In this document: positions 59,229 to 64,000 of the stretch, piece after piece
How positions within the stretch are numbered: the stretch's first letter is position 1
Layout of the letters: every line of letters begins with the position of its first letter
Origin: Candidatus Terraquivivens ruidianensis
GTDB taxonomy: Archaea; Thermoproteota; Nitrososphaeria_A; Caldarchaeales; Wolframiiraptoraceae
Assembly (NCBI GenBank): GCA_023267975.1
Contig: JALNLA010000001.1
Span: forward strand, 348,421 to 412,420
Direction of reading: 5' to 3'
Length of the DNA: 64,000 nt
Program-made: the position numbers and the translations under genes
The notes under the pieces: model-generated
Database searches by the model: none
What the model saw: the letters and a program-made list of their open reading frames with translations, nothing else
Told to the model about the DNA's origin: nothing

Positions 59229-60155
59229 ATGGAAGTGAGCGGCTTGGAAGATACTTCTGAATCTATTAAGGGCAACTACAAAGTCGTTGCGTGCATACCT
59301 GCATACAATGAGGAGAGGACGATAGCGAAGGTTATACTAAAGGCGCAGAAGCATGTAGACGTGGTCCTAGTCTGCGATGATGGCTCGGCCGATATGACAG
59401 CGGAGATTGCCGGGAGGATGGGAGCAACGGTCCTGAGACACGAGAACAATAAGGGGAAGGGTGCCGCTTTGAGGACGCTATTCGATGCGGCTCTGAAGAT
59501 GGATGCCGATATAGTCGTCACTCTGGATGCCGATGGTCAGCATGACCCTGATGACATTCCAGTACTCATAGAACCTATAAAGCAAAATATGGCGGACATC
59601 GTCATAGGTTCAAGGTTTTTATCGTCAACAAAAGACGTTCCGCTTTACAGAAGGTTCGGGAACAAGATATTAAATTTCTTAACAAGTACCGCATCTAAAA
59701 AGCGGTTAACAGATACGCAGAGTGGATTTAGGGCATACTCGTTTGGGGCAATTAAGAGCATAACGATAATCGAGGATGGTATCGGTGTTGACTCGCAAAT
59801 AATAATGGACGCACTCAAAAAGAACCTAAGGATAGTTGAGAGGGGGATATCCGTTCACTATGAAAAGGGGACATCAACATATAACCCAGTTACTCATATG
59901 AGTAACGTTATTGTCTCAATCATAAACTATGCTATCAGAAAGAGACCACTCACACTGGTTGGAGTCCCCGGATTTCTCATTTCTATTGCCGGGTTCGGTC
60001 TAATAGTATATGTTATACAGAGATTCTTTGAAGTGAAAGAGCTTGCGGTGGGTACCATGTTCATAGGAGCTCTGATATTCATGATAGGAATTTTCATGAT
60101 GCTCACGGCTATCATGCTTTATGCTATAACAGGCATAACTACTAGCAGACAGTAA
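59229..60155 (+). CDS. GT2 glycosyltransferase, dolichol-phosphate sugar synthase type
   Basis: A 308-residue protein. The GT2 core has VACIPAYNEERTIAKVI, VLVCDDGSADMTAEIAGRMGATVLRHENNKGKGAALRTLF and TLDADGQHDPDDI (DxD-type). DTQSGFRAYS is typical of dolichyl-phosphate glucose/mannose synthases. Two C-terminal membrane helices (VGVPGFLISIAGFGLIVYVI, MFIGALIFMIGIFMMLTAIMLYAIT) anchor it. It supplies lipid-linked sugars for glycoproteins or polysaccharide. It is the first gene of the island operon. Confidence 0.9.
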   Translation: MEVSGLEDTSESIKGNYKVVACIPAYNEERTIAKVILKAQKHVDVVLVCDDGSADMTAEIAGRMGATVLRHENNKGKGAALRTLFDAALKMDADIVVTLDADGQHDPDDIPVLIEPIKQNMADIVIGSRFLSSTKDVPLYRRFGNKILNFLTSTASKKRLTDTQSGFRAYSFGAIKSITIIEDGIGVDSQIIMDALKKNLRIVERGISVHYEKGTSTYNPVTHMSNVIVSIINYAIRKRPLTLVGVPGFLISIAGFGLIVYVIQRFFEVKELAVGTMFIGALIFMIGIFMMLTAIMLYAITGITTSRQ

Positions 60156-60179
60156 TATGATGAGGGCGTACATACCATA

Positions 60180-61055
60180 ATGTCCAGCAATAGTGTTAAA
60201 GAGCCTGGAAGTGTTTGGCAGGACTTTGCAAAAACCCAGTCCATAGTAGAAAGAGCTGTTAGGCATCCCTATACAACCTTCCTTAACGTCGTTGAGGGTC
60301 GCCTCGTAAATGTTATACTTCGTCAACTCAGTGGTGACTCATACATTTTGGATGTTGGCTGCGGAACTGGAAGGTGGACGGTAAACATTGCTAAACACGG
60401 GGTTAACGTGGTCGGAGTTGACGTAGCCCCGGACTTCATAAAAATGGCGAAGGTCTGGGCTGTTAAGAAGGGTATAAGAGGTTACACGGATTTTGTCGTT
60501 GCAGATGTGAAATCTCTACCATTTAACTGTGACAGCTTACACGGCGCTCTTTGTATAGTTGTCCTGCAACATCTACAAAGCGTAATCACGATAGCCCATG
60601 CACTCCAAGAGATGAAAAGAGTTTTAAGGAATCGGGCATTAATAGTCATGAGGGAGCTGGCACCGAAACAGAAAAATGAATACATCATATCACCTTGGTC
60701 GCCACCTGCTTTAGCGTTCAGCGTAGGAGAGTGGAAGAAGATGTTTTCTAATGTTAATTTCCGAGTTAATGAAGTTCGCGGGTTCGAGGTTGCGCCTTTG
60801 ATGCTCATGTTTGCACGTATTAGCAGGGTACTCTCTGCCAGCCTTCTGTCCAACTACAAACTAAACCCCTCCCATAAAACATTTCCAATTTTTAAAATTC
60901 TTTACATGCTGTTCAGGAACATGGCAGCAATAATATCCTTGCCGTTTGAGCTCCTTTTACAATGTAGGTTAGTAGGGATTTCTGAGTTCAAACTTTTTCT
61001 GCTTGAAGTTACAAAGGACGATCATACAATAACTAACAAGGGACGGGACGAATAG
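60180..61055 (+). CDS. SAM-dependent methyltransferase (Methyltransf_11 type)
   Basis: A 291-residue class I methyltransferase. Motif I ILDVGCGTGRWTVNIAKHGVNVVGVDVAPDFIKMAK, motif DFVVADVKSLPFNCDSLHGALCIVVLQHL, then MKRVLRNRALIVMREL. The C-terminal half is variable and probably binds the substrate, here perhaps a sugar or lipid-linked glycan given the neighbours. The substrate is not determinable. Confidence 0.88.
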   Translation: MSSNSVKEPGSVWQDFAKTQSIVERAVRHPYTTFLNVVEGRLVNVILRQLSGDSYILDVGCGTGRWTVNIAKHGVNVVGVDVAPDFIKMAKVWAVKKGIRGYTDFVVADVKSLPFNCDSLHGALCIVVLQHLQSVITIAHALQEMKRVLRNRALIVMRELAPKQKNEYIISPWSPPALAFSVGEWKKMFSNVNFRVNEVRGFEVAPLMLMFARISRVLSASLLSNYKLNPSHKTFPIFKILYMLFRNMAAIISLPFELLLQCRLVGISEFKLFLLEVTKDDHTITNKGRDE

Positions 61056-61101
61056 AAAAAAAGGATTTAGAAGGTAGCACCCCCGAACCAACTAGAATAT
61101 A

Positions 61102-61812
61102 ATGAGAGAAATGTTAAGAATTCTAAGCACAGAGAACAGCATGATACGTCCAGTAATTCAGCTTTTAATGCTTAAAAGAGCAACCCGTTTTACTAAAAAG
61201 TGCCTAGGCACTGAAGAAGTGAACATAACTTCTGATCTGCTAGTCCTTCAAAATCATCTTAAACGCTTGATAGATAGCTTTCCTGATAAAGGCTTTAGAC
61301 GTGATTATTGGCTAAGCCCTTATCCAGAAGTAATACTGTACACGCTTCTTAGAACTCTTCGACCCAGAACAGTTGTCGAGACAGGTGTTTCAGGTGGGAT
61401 ATCGTCAAGTTATATGTTACAAGCATTAAAAGATAATGGGTGTGGCATGCTTTATTCTATAGACCTACCGTCTTCAAGATATCGTTACAGATACAAGTCC
61501 GGTTGGATGGTTCCAGAACATCTCAGAAATAGATGGTCCTTAATTATCGGGGATTCTAAAAAGGAACTGAAGCCACTACTAATAAACCTTAGAGAGATAG
61601 ATGCATTTTTCCATGATAGTCTCCATACATATGAACACATGCTCTGGGAATACAAGACCGTGTGGCCTTTTATTCGCTGGGGAGGTCTTTTGATTTCAGA
61701 TGACATCCAATCAAACAGAGCGTTTCACCATTTTAGCAAGATTATAAACCGGAAAACTTACTCCTACAGGAAGGGTCCCTTTACATATTTGGGCGTGATA
61801 AGAAAATCTTAG
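61102..61812 (+). CDS. SAM-dependent methyltransferase (Methyltransf_24-like)
   Basis: A 236-residue protein with TVVETGVSGGISSSYMLQALKDNG (SAM motif I), MLYSIDLPSSRYRYR, IDAFFHDSLHTYEHMLWEYKTVWPFIRWGGLLISDDI and a short C-terminal region. The FFHDSLHTY element is typical of the family found in glycan and antibiotic clusters (metal-assisted O-methylation). It may methylate a sugar of the surface polysaccharide (inference). Confidence 0.85.
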   Translation: MREMLRILSTENSMIRPVIQLLMLKRATRFTKKCLGTEEVNITSDLLVLQNHLKRLIDSFPDKGFRRDYWLSPYPEVILYTLLRTLRPRTVVETGVSGGISSSYMLQALKDNGCGMLYSIDLPSSRYRYRYKSGWMVPEHLRNRWSLIIGDSKKELKPLLINLREIDAFFHDSLHTYEHMLWEYKTVWPFIRWGGLLISDDIQSNRAFHHFSKIINRKTYSYRKGPFTYLGVIRKS

Positions 61813-61842
61813 TTTTAATACCGCGTGGGAGCCTACATCCTG

Positions 61843-62763
61843 ATGTCTGAATACGTCGTAATAGACCCATCAGAACGAACATTTACGGGTTCGCGCATAA
61901 ACTTAAGTGCTCCTCCAAGGGTTTCGTTTGTTATTCCAACGCTGAATAATGAGAAGACTATAGGTGCATGCCTTGAGAGCATCAGACATCAAGATTATCC
62001 TGAAATTGAAGTGATAGTCGTGGATGGATATTCTAAAGATAAAACGGTCGAGATAGCGAATAGGTATGCGGATATAGTGCTCTTTGATAAAGGGACATAC
62101 GGTAGCGCATGCAAGCTGGGCTTTGAGAATGCAACAGGAGAGATAGTGGGCATGTTCGATGCAGACATTATATTTCCACATCCAAATTGGCTAAGGAACG
62201 CCGTAAAGTACTTTAACTATAACGATAGGGTTAGCACCGTTGAACCCTTTAATATAGTTCCTAAGAATGCATCCATATTCGCAAAAGCGTACTCGGCATT
62301 ATCTCTTGAACTAATTTTAGAAAGGATAAGGACGGGACGAGGTGTACTTGGAGGAGGAAACTGTCTTTTATGGAAGGATGCCGTGGTAAAGTCTGGAGGA
62401 ATAGACGGGAGACTCCACTGGGGTGCCGACTTTACTTGGGCAAAAAACCTGAAGGAAAGTGGGTACATGGTAGTTTATACATCCGACCCTGTCTATCACA
62501 TAACTATGAGCACGCTCAGAGAGTTCTTACGGAAACAGATTTATGGGGCCAGAACGTTTACTGGCTTAGGGTTTGACTTAATGGGCTTAAATAAAACTGA
62601 ACTGGTTTATGAACATATAATAGTCGGGGTTAGAGGTTTTAGAAAGTTATTTCTTAATAGAGAGTGGATTTGGGTCATATATCCTTTGTTACTAATTGCA
62701 AGAATTTTTACTTATAGTTTAGTTTCATTAACTTTTAAAATTATTTTAGGAGAATCCTTATGA
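61843..62763 (+). CDS. GT2 family glycosyltransferase with C-terminal membrane segment
   Basis: About 306 residues from ATG at 61843 (open to GTG 61825). GT2 motifs: VSFVIPTLNNEKTIGACLESIRHQDYPEIEVIVVDGYSKDKTVEIANRY, GEIVGMFDADIIFPHPNWL and GGGNCLLWKDAVVKSGG, with ADFTWAKNLKESGYMVVYTSDPVYH as acceptor-side segment. A hydrophobic end (WVIYPLLLIARIFTYSLVSLTFKII) anchors it. It overlaps the next gene by 4 bases. Confidence 0.9.
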   Translation: MSEYVVIDPSERTFTGSRINLSAPPRVSFVIPTLNNEKTIGACLESIRHQDYPEIEVIVVDGYSKDKTVEIANRYADIVLFDKGTYGSACKLGFENATGEIVGMFDADIIFPHPNWLRNAVKYFNYNDRVSTVEPFNIVPKNASIFAKAYSALSLELILERIRTGRGVLGGGNCLLWKDAVVKSGGIDGRLHWGADFTWAKNLKESGYMVVYTSDPVYHITMSTLREFLRKQIYGARTFTGLGFDLMGLNKTELVYEHIIVGVRGFRKLFLNREWIWVIYPLLLIARIFTYSLVSLTFKIILGESL

Positions 62764-63740
62764 AATATGGTTTATTGATAGCAAATACGGGGAATATAGG
62801 TGATGACATCCAAAGTCTTGCTGCAAAGCAGTTTTTACCAAGAGTTGACGTTTATCTAGATAGAGACAATTTGAAGGATGTTAAATTTAATGATGATAAA
62901 ATTAAGATTATCATGAATGGTTGGTTTACTCACAGACCGGAAAAATTTCCTCCTCCAAAAGAAATAGAACCTTTATTTATTTCTTTTCATGTATCCCCCC
63001 ATATAGCTCAAAGATTTTTAAGAAGAGAAGTAATTGAGTACTTAAGGCAGTATGAACCGATAGGTTGTCGTGATATTTGGACAATGAAATTACTAGAGCG
63101 CTTTGGAATAAAAGCATATTTTTCTGGATGTTTAACTCTAACCTTGGATTATAAATATAGCGTTCCTAGATATAAAGAAAATATCTTAATCATAGACCTT
63201 CCTCTAAATCTTACAAGATACGTGTACACTATTGCTTCTATGATGGGTGTAAATATCAAAGAACTAACCCACTACCATATGCCTAGGTTAGCTCTAGCAC
63301 GAACAGTGAGTAATTTTGCGGAAGAGATATTTGGAAGAACTAAGTCACGATTTATAAGGAGTATGTATAACTGGCTCAACGAGACGATTTTCTTAATGTT
63401 TGATTTAAGGAGAAGTAGAAAAATACCGTTAGATGCGAGATTCATGATAGCAGAAACAATTATACAAGAAATCGCATCAGCAAAATTTATAGTAACTTCA
63501 AGATTTCATGCTGCCTTAACAGCGTTAGCTTTTGGGAGACCGTTTGTATTTGTACCTGCAAACCCTAAAGATCCTAGGTTTTCTGGTTATTTAGAATATA
63601 TGCATTTATGCCCCTCATACAGATTTAAGCAATATGTTGAAAAAAACATTGTTAATACACCCCCTCTACCAAACGTCTATAAGCTCCAAAAGCTTAAGAG
63701 TAACTTAATCACTACCGTAAAGAACTTTCTAAGCAAATAA
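62760..63740 (+). CDS. Polysaccharide pyruvyl transferase family protein
   Basis: A 326-residue protein. GLLIANTGNIGDDIQSLAAKQFLPRVDVYLDRD at the N-terminus and FIVTSRFHAALTALAFGRPFVFVPANPKDPRFSGYLEYM in the C-terminal half match the pyruvyl transferase (CsaB/WcaK-like) family, which adds ketal pyruvate to polysaccharide sugars. The gene is distinctly AT-rich relative to the ATP synthase and S-layer genes, as is the flanking region. It overlaps the preceding GT2 gene by 4 bases. Confidence 0.85.
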   Translation: MKYGLLIANTGNIGDDIQSLAAKQFLPRVDVYLDRDNLKDVKFNDDKIKIIMNGWFTHRPEKFPPPKEIEPLFISFHVSPHIAQRFLRREVIEYLRQYEPIGCRDIWTMKLLERFGIKAYFSGCLTLTLDYKYSVPRYKENILIIDLPLNLTRYVYTIASMMGVNIKELTHYHMPRLALARTVSNFAEEIFGRTKSRFIRSMYNWLNETIFLMFDLRRSRKIPLDARFMIAETIIQEIASAKFIVTSRFHAALTALAFGRPFVFVPANPKDPRFSGYLEYMHLCPSYRFKQYVEKNIVNTPPLPNVYKLQKLKSNLITTVKNFLSK

Positions 63741-63741
63741 G

Positions 63742-63942
63742 ATGTTAAAGATAAAGAATTCAAGAACTCATAATAGGTACCGCTCACTATCTGGCTTGAA
63801 AATCGTTCAGATGGTAACGCATGGATTGCTTCCCGTTTCGATAGGGAAACGTTTTTACAGAAACTTAAGATGGATTGAAAACTTATTACCCTTTGGTGGC
63901 CTGTTGTATTTTAAAGCTGAAAGAATGCCAGATGATTTCTAA
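63742..63942 (+). pseudogene. Short ORF resembling the end of a methyltransferase
   Basis: A 66-residue frame beginning 1 base after the pyruvyl-transferase stop. RFYRNLRWIENLLPFGGLLYFKAERMP resembles the last helix-strand of many class I methyltransferases (R-x-E-x-LLPFG-x-LLYFKA-type ends). Nothing of the SAM-binding core is present, so it may be the leftover of a deleted gene, or a small unknown protein. Composition is AT-rich like its neighbours. Confidence 0.35.
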
Positions 63943-63957
63943 GACGGTGTTACTTCC

Positions 63958-64000
63958 ATGAGAATACTGGTACTGGTACCTTCGATAGACCTTTCTATGA
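63958..64000 (+). CDS. Start of a glycosyltransferase-like gene (cut by window edge)
   Basis: ATG at 63958 opens MRILVLVPSIDLSM, 14 residues before the window ends. The N-terminal strand pattern (M-R-I-L-V-L-V-P) is typical of group 1 (GT4) glycosyltransferases, which fits the island, but so few residues cannot prove it. GGTGTTACTTCC precedes the ATG. Confidence 0.4.
   Translation, partial: MRILVLVPSIDLSM

Overview
The window is archaeal chromosome, most likely from a thermophilic member of the TACK group (Aigarchaeota/Caldarchaeales or a deep Thaumarchaeota relative; the lineage is inferred). The evidence is a V/A-type ATP synthase, Cdc48, FEN1, TFE, Alba, L40e, aEF1B, Trm56, TATA-type promoters close to start codons, GGTGA-type ribosome-binding sites and tRNA genes with bulge-helix-bulge introns. 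Genes are tightly packed on both strands.

Layout. 1-3.9 kb: a truncated isocitrate/isopropylmalate dehydrogenase, a sulfur operon (DsrE-like, TusA-like, sulfide:quinone oxidoreductase-like, ArsR regulator) and two orphan Lrp/AsnC ligand-binding-domain genes. 4-13 kb: ATP synthase H and C, acylphosphatase, nitrilase-family hydrolase, 2-hydroxyacid dehydrogenase, geranylgeranyl reductase-like protein, zinc ribbon, aEF1B, Cdc48, FEN1 and ATP synthase F. 13-18.5 kb: a ParA/MinD-like protein with a degenerate P-loop, a PUA/EVE-like protein, a RelE-type toxin-antitoxin module between 26-bp direct repeats, and an archaeosortase coupled to a membrane glycosyltransferase. 18.6-27.3 kb: ATP synthase E-A-B, an ECF-type membrane protein, an intron-containing tRNA-Val, L40e, Alba, a NusA-like protein and AspRS.

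27.3-36 kb: a complex I cluster (nuoB-C-D-I-x-A-H, minus strand) whose NuoI carries a large insertion, a rhomboid protease, and ATP synthase D and K separated by three small unknown genes. 36-45.9 kb: an ACT-V4R regulator, an acetamidase/formamidase, TFE, Trm56, a TauE/SafE exporter and ArsR gene divergent from a 30-bp palindrome, a SufR-like regulator whose stop codon lies inside a tRNA-Phe gene, GMP synthase, and two more tRNA-Val genes. Val GAC, CAC and UAC isoacceptors are all present.

46-58.3 kb is an accessory and cell-surface region: a DUF3782-like protein, a ~2460-residue S-layer-like protein ending in a hairpin terminator, a second secreted membrane-anchored protein, and two MNT/HEPN pairs, one of which is a clear MntA-HepT system. 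58.8-64 kb is an increasingly AT-rich polysaccharide/glycosylation island: two GT2 enzymes, two methyltransferases, a pyruvyl-transferase-family protein, a short remnant and the start of another gene.

The most unusual items are the multi-intron tRNA genes, including one T-loop intron; the archaeosortase overlapping a glycosyltransferase that itself ends in a sorting-signal-like tail; the toxin whose N-terminus has no ordinary start codon; and the ~130-residue NuoI insertion. ATP synthase subunit I and NuoJ-N are not in the window.
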